Origin: Algoriphagus aquimarinus | GTDB taxonomy: Bacteria > Bacteroidota > Bacteroidia > Cytophagales > Cyclobacteriaceae | NCBI RefSeq assembly: GCF_900112005.1 | Contig: NZ_FOKK01000004.1 | Location: 191,968-255,967 of the forward strand | Length of the DNA stretch: 64,000 nt | Direction: 5' to 3' | Shown here: piece after piece, positions 1 through 7,255 of the stretch | Layout: each line of letters starts with the position of its first letter | Position numbering within the stretch: the stretch's first letter is position 1 | The notes under the pieces: generated by a model | Seen by the model: the letters and a program-made list of their open reading frames with translations, nothing else | Database searches by the model: none | Told to the model about the DNA's origin: nothing | Position numbers and translations under genes: made by a program

Positions 1-44
1 ATGAGAATTAGCCGTCCAAGAAGATTTTCTCTATGTTTTTCTAA

Positions 45-82
45 GTGTCTATGTGGTTAATAAAGGTGAACCACATAGACAC
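45..82. repeat. Long intergenic hairpin at window start
   Basis: Arms GTGTCTATGTGGTT (45-58) and AACCACATAGACAC (69-82) are perfect 14-bp reverse complements around a 10-nt loop. The flanks repeat the same words (CTATG, ACATAG), as in the other stutter-type spacers of this window. It lies 27 bp past the stop of the minus-strand receptor and could stop its transcript, but it lacks a clear T-run. Confidence 0.6.
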
Positions 83-108
83 ATAGCTCTCATAGTTTAT
101 AAAAGGAA

Positions 109-2388
109 CTAATCACTAACAGTAAACCTCACTCCCAAGAACCCTCTGATGCCCTGATTAGGAGCATACACATAGGTTGGATCAAAAGTTAATGCATTCG
201 GGTTACTTGGCGTTGGAATCACTGTTCCATTTGGAGAAAACTCAACTCCTTTGTCAAAAGGATCAAAAGATCTAGCTATGGAATTTGCCGCAGGCGTGAA
301 ATTCAGGAGATTTTTTACTCCTCCATATACTTCCCACTTTTCACCCAGCTTCTTTGTCAACTGTATATTTTGAATGCTGTACCAAGGTGAGTAAGCAGGT
401 CTGTCATCCAATGGACCCAACAAAGGTAAACGCATCGGACTATATACATTCCCGGTATAATCGACTGTCAAACCAAATAGGAAGATGTCATAACCAACCG
501 ACCAAACACCTGAAAAGCGCTCCGTAAGCAACTGACGGGTTTTGATTCCCTCCTCTTCTATACTCACATCCATGAGTGTGCCTCCTGCAGTCACGGTCAG
601 ACCATTAGGCCAGGCAGCATCAATATTTAGAGATACTCCTTTCGAAACTGCCGAACCATCCAAATTGGAATAAATGATCTGATTTGGGTTCGTCTCATAG
701 TCTGGGATAATTCTGTTGGTGAAATAGGTGTAAAATGCAGATCCATCTAAGCCTATAAATGTCCCCTTATCCGTGTAGATTTTCTTCACCAGATTAGCAT
801 TCATATTCCAACTTTGCTCTGGCTTCAACTCTTCCGTAAAGACAACCTCTCTCGCTCCAGTAAGTGCAGCATGATCTTCGGTAAATACATTTGCTACACG
901 AAAACCATTTCCTGCCGAAAGCCTAAAAACCGTGTGCTTGTCTGCTGAAGAAAGTTTATAATTCACACGCGGTGAAAAAATGGAACCATGGATTGAGTTA
1001 TAGTCATATCGAACACCAAGAAGCAAACTCTGACTTTCAGTCAATTTGATTTCATCTTGCAGAAAAACTCCGGGTAAATGAATAACTGAAGGTGCATTTT
1101 CGTCAGATATTATGTCGGAAGTAGCCGAAGTATTATCATCGTAAAATGTATAGCGATAAGCTGATCCAAGCAATAGATTATGTTTCTGAACAGTTTTAGC
1201 CCAGGTCAACTGACCGAAACCAATGTATTGATCAGCTTTATAAATCGTAGTACCGTAAACTGAATTTTGATTGTGCCCATTTACAGAAAACTGAAAATTC
1301 ATGTTTTCAGTAGTTGGTAGCTGCCAAGTACCAAATGTCTCCCATCTGCTGGTATAAATGCTTTCACCATATACTTCATCACCGCCTCTATTGGCACTCG
1401 TCCAGTTCATTTCACCGCCCCAGCGATCTTCATAGACGTACCTTCCCGCCATAGTGAAAAACCTATTTTCTGGGCGCAAAACATTGATTTTTTGGAAAAA
1501 GGAAATGCGTTTAGAAAGTGTCACATCTGTAAATCCATCTCCATTATTGTCTATAGGATTGTCGTAATAAAAGGCGTTTAAGCCTGTCAGAGACTGAATG
1601 TTTTGACCCCAATTGGATCGCAGACCCAGATCCAGATTCATTTCTCCCCAGCCGGTCGAGAAGAAGTCAGTAGATACCAAGGGAGCTGACTCAGGCTTTT
1701 TGGTTATCACATTGATCAAACCTCCAACGGCCTCCGATCCATATAGCGTAGATGCTGGACCTTTCACCACTTCCACTCTATCGATCAAAGACTGCGGAAT
1801 TCCAGTCAAACCATATACGGTAGCCAAACCACTCACTATCGGCATTCCATCTATCAGAACCATGGTATAAGGCCCTTCCAAACCATTGATATGAATATCT
1901 CCTGTGTTGCAGACATTGCAATTGATCTGAGGACGAACACCATTTACATTTTGCAGAGATTCAAAGATGGAAGGTGTGGGATTTGCCCGAAAGAAATTAG
2001 CTGAATAAACTTCCACAGGAACAGGACTATCTAATTTGGACACTTCCTGCATCGTTCCGCTCACAACAACCTCATCCAAGCCACCATCCATTTCTTCCAA
2101 TTCGAAGATCAAGTCTTCCTGCGTTTGGGGAATAGTCACTTTTACTTGGGAGGATTTGAAACCTACCATGGATGCTTGAACTGTAAATGTTCCTACAGTA
2201 GAAATCTCTATAGAAAAAGCTCCATTTTGATCAGTAACGGCTCCCTTAGCTAAACCTTTCACATAGACATTTGCATATTCTACGGCATCTCCCTCATGCA
2301 AAACTCTGCCTTTTAGGGCATAATTTTGTCCAAGAACATCAGGGGAGAAAAGTAAAAAGCAAACTAATATGATGTATTGATATCTCAT
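109..2388 (-). CDS. TonB-dependent outer-membrane receptor, probably for metal or metal-chelate uptake
   Basis: A 759-residue outer-membrane receptor. Residues 1-20 are a signal peptide, about 22-100 a CarboxypepD_reg-like beta-sandwich, about 115-230 the TonB plug (VLIDGMP, RVEVVKGPASTLYGSEAVGG), and the rest a beta-barrel. The plug carries a CxxC pair (C157, C160) just before GDIHINGLEG. It is divergent from a DtxR/MntR-type regulator, and its own promoter contains a perfect palindrome that fits that regulator, so control by metal level is likely. The substrate (manganese, iron or a chelate) cannot be read from sequence. Siderophore or cobalamin receptors are alternatives, but no partner genes for them are present. 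The family call is secure; the substrate is inference. Confidence 0.93.
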   Translation of the reverse strand: MRYQYIILVCFLLFSPDVLGQNYALKGRVLHEGDAVEYANVYVKGLAKGAVTDQNGAFSIEISTVGTFTVQASMVGFKSSQVKVTIPQTQEDLIFELEEMDGGLDEVVVSGTMQEVSKLDSPVPVEVYSANFFRANPTPSIFESLQNVNGVRPQINCNVCNTGDIHINGLEGPYTMVLIDGMPIVSGLATVYGLTGIPQSLIDRVEVVKGPASTLYGSEAVGGLINVITKKPESAPLVSTDFFSTGWGEMNLDLGLRSNWGQNIQSLTGLNAFYYDNPIDNNGDGFTDVTLSKRISFFQKINVLRPENRFFTMAGRYVYEDRWGGEMNWTSANRGGDEVYGESIYTSRWETFGTWQLPTTENMNFQFSVNGHNQNSVYGTTIYKADQYIGFGQLTWAKTVQKHNLLLGSAYRYTFYDDNTSATSDIISDENAPSVIHLPGVFLQDEIKLTESQSLLLGVRYDYNSIHGSIFSPRVNYKLSSADKHTVFRLSAGNGFRVANVFTEDHAALTGAREVVFTEELKPEQSWNMNANLVKKIYTDKGTFIGLDGSAFYTYFTNRIIPDYETNPNQIIYSNLDGSAVSKGVSLNIDAAWPNGLTVTAGGTLMDVSIEEEGIKTRQLLTERFSGVWSVGYDIFLFGLTVDYTGNVYSPMRLPLLGPLDDRPAYSPWYSIQNIQLTKKLGEKWEVYGGVKNLLNFTPAANSIARSFDPFDKGVEFSPNGTVIPTPSNPNALTFDPTYVYAPNQGIRGFLGVRFTVSD

Positions 2389-2419
2389 AGACTGGTAGTT
2401 AATTCGAAATTAGATACGA

Positions 2420-2451
2420 CAAATCTACATTGTTAGATCAGTCTAACAAAA
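2420..2451 (-). promoter_or_regulatory. Promoter of the TonB receptor
   Basis: On the minus strand a TTTTG (2447-2451) is followed after exactly 19 bp by TAGATTTG (2420-2427). This matches the Bacteroidota sigma pattern TTG / TAnnTTTG. Transcription would start near 2413, giving a leader of about 25 nt before the ATG at 2388. The spacer is occupied by the palindrome at 2430-2449. Confidence 0.7.
2430..2449. promoter_or_regulatory. Palindromic operator for the DtxR/MntR-type regulator
   Basis: TTGTTAGA (2430-2437) and TCTAACAA (2442-2449) are perfect 8-bp inverted arms around TCAG. Size, symmetry and AT-rich arms fit operators of DtxR/MntR proteins. The site covers the spacer and upstream element of the receptor promoter, where a bound dimer would block RNA polymerase. 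It ends 50 bp before the regulator gene, so autoregulation is also possible. Confidence 0.72.
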
Positions 2452-2499
2452 TTGTTTTCAAATTAATTTTATCATATTTGAATACTAAAGCAATAGATC

Positions 2500-3156
2500 A
2501 TGGCATCACAAACAGAGGAGAATTACCTGAAATCACTTTTTAACCTAGCTAATGAGAAAGACGAGGTCAATATCTCAGAGCTAGCTTCTCAGATGCAAGT
2601 GAGCATGCCGACTGTAAATAGTATGGTGAAGACACTCCAAAAAAATGGTTGGCTGATCTACGAAAAGTATAAGCCTGTTACACTTACTCCGGCAGGTAAA
2701 AAAGACGCTGCACTAGTCATTCGTAAGCATAGACTAACTGAGATGTTTCTGGTAAATAAAATGGGATTTGGCTGGGAGGAAGTGCATGAGATAGCTGAGC
2801 AGGTAGAGCATATTCACGCGCCTAAATTCTTTGAGCGCATGGATGAGATGATGGGATTTCCTACCATCGACCCACACGGATCTCCTATTCCAGACAAGCT
2901 AGGACGCATTCAAGAGATCAATTACCTCAGTCTTACTGAATGCAAAGCAGGTCAGCTGGTTAAGCTTGCAGGGCTCACCAACTCATCCACTGAGTTTCTG
3001 GAATTTCTCAATGGCCGAAATCTAAGTCTAGGCACTGAATTGAGAATACTGTCTAAAGAAGCTTACGACCACAGTATCGTAGTCAGCTACTCAAACCACA
3101 CAAGTGAAACACTGTCCGAAAAAGTATGTGAGAAGCTCCTGGTGAAGGTGATGTAA
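2500..3156 (+). CDS. Metal-dependent transcriptional regulator, DtxR/MntR family
   Basis: A 218-residue metal-sensing repressor. Residues 1-65 form the winged helix (ISELASQMQVSMPTVNSMVKTLQKNGWL), 65-140 the dimerisation and metal domain, and about 150-218 an SH3/FeoA-like domain. The ligand region reads HRLTE and VHEIAEQVEH. The position taken by Cys102 in iron-sensing DtxR is Glu here, as in manganese-sensing MntR, so Mn(II) is the better guess for the effector. A weak promoter (TTG at 2452, CATATTTG ending 2480) lies upstream. The gene is divergent from the TonB receptor and is its probable repressor. Full length for a three-domain DtxR member. Confidence 0.92.
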   Translation: MASQTEENYLKSLFNLANEKDEVNISELASQMQVSMPTVNSMVKTLQKNGWLIYEKYKPVTLTPAGKKDAALVIRKHRLTEMFLVNKMGFGWEEVHEIAEQVEHIHAPKFFERMDEMMGFPTIDPHGSPIPDKLGRIQEINYLSLTECKAGQLVKLAGLTNSSTEFLEFLNGRNLSLGTELRILSKEAYDHSIVVSYSNHTSETLSEKVCEKLLVKVM

Positions 3157-3171
3157 GGAGGATAATCGCCT

Positions 3172-3441
3172 CTACTTGGCTTCCGCCAATTTCTCTTTCA
3201 ATTTCTTATAGCTTCCTTCATATTCCCAATAAACCATTCTACCAAAGGCATAGGTAGTCAGGATGAACTTCTCGCTGACAGATTGGACACGCTCAATTGC
3301 AATAAGCTTCTTGGCCGCTTTTTCAACGACTACTTCTTCAATGATTTCTTTGTTGTTCGCATCGAATCCATGAAGAATTTGATGATTACCAACTACGATT
3401 TCGATATAGCCCTTAGGCTCTGATTTGGATGAATTTCCCAT
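3172..3441 (-). CDS. Small hypothetical protein, 89 residues
   Basis: I do not recognise this family. The protein is cytosolic in character, with no signal peptide or membrane segment. A strand-rich start (YIEIVVGNHQILHGFD) is followed by Glu/Lys-rich strands and a C-terminal Lys-rich helix (YKKLKEKLAEAK). It converges on the metal regulator with 15 bp between the stops. Codon use looks like its neighbours and it has a clear ATG, so it is probably real. No function is proposed. Confidence 0.6.
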   Translation of the reverse strand: MGNSSKSEPKGYIEIVVGNHQILHGFDANNKEIIEEVVVEKAAKKLIAIERVQSVSEKFILTTYAFGRMVYWEYEGSYKKLKEKLAEAK

Positions 3442-3647
3442 GATTTATAAAAAGTAATTTTACCTGCTTATTCTGCTTCTATCGCGGTTATTAAGTGAGT
3501 AGGAAAAATACTACTTAAGATTTTGATTTAAGTACTTACTAGAGGAAATCGTGGCTATAATTAATTGAATCTACGACGGACAAGTTTTTTGTTTTCTTTT
3601 CCTTGGTCAAATAATTGTTACATTTTGCAGGAATCAATTTTTAAAAG

Positions 3648-4460
3648 ATGATCATAGACGTACATACCCACATCAATAATTACCATGAAGAGCGAGTAGT
3701 TTCACTGGAAGACTGCCTGAATAAATTGACTGAGACCATGGAAGAGAATCATGTGGATTACTCACTCGTGCTTACTTCATACAAAGTCAATGAACACAGG
3801 CCAAGTACAAAAAAGGTTGTTGAAGCGATAGCAAACAGGAAAAACCTAGGTGTAGTAGCAGGAATAAGCTACCTGAATTACAATCATCATGACTTGCGGG
3901 AGATTGCCGAATATCTTGAGGCTGGCCTTATCAAAGGACTAAAGCTCTACCCAGGTTACGAACCTTTTTATCCAAGTGATGCACGAATGAAGGTTGTGTA
4001 TGATATGGCAATAGAGTATGATGTGCCGGTTATGTTTCACTCAGGAGACACCTATGCGCCCACAGGTAGGGTAAAATATTCCCATCCTATTCACCATGAT
4101 GACCTGGCAGTGGACTATCCCGATTTGAAAATTGTGATTTGTCATGTTGGTAATCCTTGGATCAAAGACTGTATGGAAGTCACCTACAAAAACAAGAACG
4201 TTCACGCGGATTTTTCAGGATTGGTACTGGGAGATTTCTCAGAGAAATTTGAACGCTGGATGAAAAATGAATTGGAGCAGATGATCACCTATGCTGGCAA
4301 TCCAAAGTACCTACTTTACGGAACTGACTGGCCTATTTCTTCGATGAAGTCCTACCTGAACTTCATGAAAAACTTAGAGCTTCCTGAGGAAAAGAAAGAA
4401 ATGATCCTTTGGAAAAATGCGGCAGAATTGTTCAAACTCGATGTGAATAGTTTTAAGTAG
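3648..4460 (+). CDS. Amidohydrolase-related metal-dependent hydrolase (TIM barrel)
   Basis: A 270-residue protein of the amidohydrolase-2 (COG2159) type. The N-terminal HTH (H6, H8) is the first metal pair. VMFHSGD and CHVGNPW supply later histidines, and YGTDWP supplies the catalytic Asp on strand 8. Such enzymes hydrolyse or decarboxylate lactones, amides or aromatic acids; the substrate cannot be told here. Members of this superfamily act as lactonases in oxidative fucose breakdown, and a sugar-oxidation cluster lies 5 kb downstream, but the distance makes a link speculative. No signal peptide, so cytosolic. Monocistronic. Confidence 0.85.
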   Translation: MIIDVHTHINNYHEERVVSLEDCLNKLTETMEENHVDYSLVLTSYKVNEHRPSTKKVVEAIANRKNLGVVAGISYLNYNHHDLREIAEYLEAGLIKGLKLYPGYEPFYPSDARMKVVYDMAIEYDVPVMFHSGDTYAPTGRVKYSHPIHHDDLAVDYPDLKIVICHVGNPWIKDCMEVTYKNKNVHADFSGLVLGDFSEKFERWMKNELEQMITYAGNPKYLLYGTDWPISSMKSYLNFMKNLELPEEKKEMILWKNAAELFKLDVNSFK

Positions 4461-4548
4461 AAGTTCAACATTCTTAGTTTGTATTCAGATTTCATCAAAT
4501 AGTATTTTCCTTCAATCTGAATACAAAGTTTAGTCAAATGTCACCAGA

Positions 4549-4766
4549 CGTTCCTACGGAACGAGAATAGGGTACGGTTAATTTAACTACAAACCAAACG
4601 TTCCTACGGAACGTAGTTGACAGCTTCTGGAAATAAACCGAGAAGAATAGAGTTATACAGTTACAGGTAATTAAAACGCAATCCAGGATCTGGAAATATG
4701 TCCCCTCGGGACATCTCGTCTTTAGCAATCCGTCTAAATTTCTATATCAGCGTTCCATCGGAACGC
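4549..4766. repeat. REP-like palindrome cluster (four copies)
   Basis: Four short palindromes with 3-nt loops lie in the 462-bp spacer after the amidohydrolase: CGTTCCTACGGAACG at 4549-4563 and again at 4599-4613, ATGTCCC/GGGACAT at 4698-4714, and GCGTTCC/GGAACGC at 4750-4766. Starts are 50, 99 and 52 bp apart, as if one roughly 50-bp unit were repeated with one copy decayed. The rest of the spacer holds the stutter repeat and terminator listed next; I see no gene in it. Confidence 0.75.
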
Positions 4767-4824
4767 ATGGTGAACCCACATTTCATCATTCGAATTGATT
4801 TCAACTTAGCTCAACTTGATACTA

Positions 4825-4866
4825 GCGTTCTCTGCGTTATCCTCTGCGTACTCTTCGGTTAAAATC
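4825..4866 (+). repeat. CTCTGCG-type degenerate tandem repeat
   Basis: The words TCTGCG, TCTGCG and CTTCGG recur with 9-12 bp spacing and end in GGTTAAAATC, directly abutting the terminator hairpin at 4867. The same word family recurs at 17008-17040 and on both sides of the pseudogene at 21.6-22.1 kb. Confidence 0.6.
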
Positions 4867-4904
4867 AAAAAACCACCTGCCGATCGCTCAGCAGGTGGTT
4901 TTTT
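4867..4904 (-). terminator. Bidirectional rho-independent terminator
   Basis: AAAAAACCACCTGC (4867-4880) pairs perfectly with GCAGGTGGTTTTTT (4891-4904) across a 10-nt loop. The T-run on either strand lets it end the peptidase transcript (minus, stop at 4923) and also read-through from the amidohydrolase. Confidence 0.9.
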
Positions 4905-4922
4905 ATGAAATCAAACTCGTAA

Positions 4923-7001
4923 TTAACGAACTACTTTTTTGTAATCTGTCACCAAGTGCTTGATGAAAAACTCCATCATTCTATCTCTGTTCAAAGCCGT
5001 GTGACCTCCATCAGGTGCAAGCTGCACTTCGATGCTCTTGCCAGCGTCTTGGAATGCTTTGATTAGCATCAATGAATTGGAAGGGTGTACGTTGTTATCA
5101 GCAGTACCGAAGAAGACCAATAATTCTCCTTGAAGTTGATCCGCTTTGTTCATCAAGCTGAATCTATTATAACCTGCTTCGTTATTTTCAAGCGTGCTCA
5201 TAAAGCGCTCAGTATAGATGTTATCATACAATCTCCAGTCAGTCACAGAAGAATTGGCTACAGCCGCGTGAACAAGCTCTGGGAATCTTAGCAACATAGA
5301 AGCTGCAGTAGTTCCTCCATAAGAAGTTCCGTACACTCCTACTCTATCCTTATCGAAATAAGGTCTGTCATGAAGTGACTTGATGCCTTCGGCAAAATCA
5401 TCCATTTCTACCAAACCTAGGTTTCCATATAACTGATCAAGCAATTTCTTGCCACGACCTTTCACATTTCTACCGTCAATATTCAACACTAGGAAACCGT
5501 ATTCAGTCAAAGCATCTGGAGTAGAGAAATTCTCTCTGAATGCGTTAGTTGCTGGTCCACCGTAATTACTTAGGATCACTGGGTATTTTTTGCTTGGGTC
5601 AAAATCAGATGGGAAATGAATCATACCATGCAATTCTGTTACTCCGTCTTTCGAAGTAAAAGTGAATACCTCAACTTTTTTCAAGCCCAATTCCTCGAAC
5701 TTACTCATGTCACTTTTCGCCAATTCAGCTACCACTTTTCCTTTGGCATCTACCAAATTAGTGAATGGAGCCACATCGTGCGTTTGTGCGATGTCAACGA
5801 AGTGTTTTCCATCAGGAGCAATAGTCACTGAGTGATTGAAAGCAGGGTCAGTCAAACGAGTGTCTTTTGAACCGTCCATTTGAACCCTGTGAAGCTGCAT
5901 CATCATGTGGTTTTCACCACTACGAGCCATGTAATAAAGTGTCTTGTTAGCCTCATCTACCTTCACGATATTGGACACTTCGAAAGGATGAGAAGTAATT
6001 GCATTGACAAGTGTTCCGTCAAAGTTGTACAGGTAGTAATTGTTGAAACCAGATCTTTCAGAAGCCCAGATGAAGTGCTTGCCATCAGCCAACACATTCA
6101 TTTCTGGAGAGTTCTCCACGAAACTTGGAAGCCACTCTTCACGGATTACAGTTCTGCTCTTGCCAGTTTCTGGGTTGGCAGCACGAAGCTCAAGGATATT
6201 CTGACGTCTATTGGTACTGTGGAAAAGCAATTCTTTACCATCAGGAGTCCAAGACATATCATAGATGTAAGTACCCAAATCACCGTCACTATAAGGCTTT
6301 CCATCTCTGATATCAAGTTCGGTCATCTTTTTGGTAGCCACATCATAGACCAACAGATCTACAGGAAGATTTGGCTCGCCTACTTTAGGATAAGCTTCCA
6401 CTTCAAGAGAATCATACAATTCCAATTGATCCAAAAGCACATAGTATTTCTTCACGTCTTTCTCTACAAATCTGTAGAAAGCGACTTTACTACCATCTGG
6501 AGACCACCACATCGCAGTGTTTTGGCTTAATTCCTCACCATATACCCAAGTTGCGATTCCGTATTTCACTTGGTTTTCCTCGTTACCATCTGTAGTGATA
6601 GCGACTACATTGCTGCCGTCAGCATTGCTGAGGTACATGTTGCGATCCTTGGTGAAGGCCTTGTATTTTCCGTCAGGAGATTCAGCAGAGTCAAACTGAC
6701 GCCCACGTACTGGACGATTGAAGGCTCTACGCTCAGGTCTTGGGACATCACCAGCTTCTGTAACCTTCTTGGTTTTTACAGAAAAAGACTGAAGTTTTCC
6801 ATTCTCAACATAGGTGAAAGATTTACCATCTTCGGCCCAGTTTACATTAAGGCTGCCTGGTTTTACAGCGGATCTAAGCTGAGGAGCTATTTTTTGGTAT
6901 TGCTCATAGCCCGGCATGCTTTTCAGCTTGTCCTGAGCTTGCGAAACAGAAATGGTAGTGGCTAAAGCCGCTGCCATCGTAAGGAAGAACTTATTCTTCA
7001 T
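4923..7001 (-). CDS. Dipeptidyl peptidase IV-type serine peptidase (S9)
   Basis: A 692-residue exported prolyl dipeptidyl peptidase that removes X-Pro or X-Ala dipeptides. Residues 1-22 are a signal peptide. About 50-450 form the DPPIV_N beta-propeller, including the family motif WVYGEE and WWSPDG repeats. About 460-692 is the alpha/beta-hydrolase domain. The catalytic triad is visible as S560 (GTSYGG), D635 (GTADNN) and H667 (GGHTAL). The length is usual for bacterial DPP IV. It is monocistronic, with a terminator just downstream and a repeat-rich 254-bp upstream region. Probably periplasmic, releasing dipeptides for uptake. Confidence 0.95.
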   Translation of the reverse strand: MKNKFFLTMAAALATTISVSQAQDKLKSMPGYEQYQKIAPQLRSAVKPGSLNVNWAEDGKSFTYVENGKLQSFSVKTKKVTEAGDVPRPERRAFNRPVRGRQFDSAESPDGKYKAFTKDRNMYLSNADGSNVVAITTDGNEENQVKYGIATWVYGEELSQNTAMWWSPDGSKVAFYRFVEKDVKKYYVLLDQLELYDSLEVEAYPKVGEPNLPVDLLVYDVATKKMTELDIRDGKPYSDGDLGTYIYDMSWTPDGKELLFHSTNRRQNILELRAANPETGKSRTVIREEWLPSFVENSPEMNVLADGKHFIWASERSGFNNYYLYNFDGTLVNAITSHPFEVSNIVKVDEANKTLYYMARSGENHMMMQLHRVQMDGSKDTRLTDPAFNHSVTIAPDGKHFVDIAQTHDVAPFTNLVDAKGKVVAELAKSDMSKFEELGLKKVEVFTFTSKDGVTELHGMIHFPSDFDPSKKYPVILSNYGGPATNAFRENFSTPDALTEYGFLVLNIDGRNVKGRGKKLLDQLYGNLGLVEMDDFAEGIKSLHDRPYFDKDRVGVYGTSYGGTTAASMLLRFPELVHAAVANSSVTDWRLYDNIYTERFMSTLENNEAGYNRFSLMNKADQLQGELLVFFGTADNNVHPSNSLMLIKAFQDAGKSIEVQLAPDGGHTALNRDRMMEFFIKHLVTDYKKVVR

Positions 7002-7077
7002 ATAATATTCGGGTTAAGTTTATTCGAGTTGCGATGATACTATTTTTAGCTGTAAAAAGCAGGTAGAAATACATGAT

Positions 7078-7146
7078 AGGTTAGGAATAAGCTGATAAGT
7101 ACCAGTCATTCCTAACCTTATGTGATCAGCTGAAGTACTAGTGATT
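7078..7146. repeat. Interlaced inverted and direct repeats upstream of the S9 peptidase
   Basis: AGGTTAGGAAT (7078-7088) pairs with ATTCCTAACCT (7108-7118), an 11-bp perfect stem. AGCTGAT (7090-7096) pairs with ATCAGCT (7125-7131). The two pairings interleave, so an RNA would have pseudoknot topology. The stretch at 7090-7110 also recurs imperfectly at 7129-7146 (AGCTGA..AGTAC.AGT.ATT). It lies 77-145 bp upstream of the peptidase start. Confidence 0.5.
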
Positions 7147-7190
7147 TCAAATAATCCATAAAATTGGCGTGGTATTTCCATAATGACCTT

Positions 7191-7232
7191 AAAAAATGAA
7201 AGCCCATAGCTAATTGCTACAGGCTTTCATTT
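7191..7232 (-). terminator. Rho-independent terminator of the cytochrome/propeller gene
   Basis: AAATGAAAGCC (7194-7204) pairs with GGCTTTCATTT (7222-7232), with an inner TAGC/GCTA extension. On the minus strand the stem runs into a T-run (7191-7196). It lies 24 bp past the stop of the 7256-9496 gene. Confidence 0.8.
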
Positions 7233-7255
7233 GAAAATATCAACTCATTCTAAAC

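Noticed and set aside
4534..4728. 64-residue minus-strand frame in the spacer
   Set aside because: It runs through the REP palindromes, so its composition follows the repeats, and it has no family resemblance.
4549..4766. Possible CRISPR array
   Set aside because: Repeats are 15-17-bp palindromes, differ in sequence, and the spacing (50, 99, 52) is irregular; no cas genes are present.
5616..6965. Several plus-strand frames inside the S9 peptidase gene
   Set aside because: They are antisense shadows of a well-supported coding region and show no family motifs.
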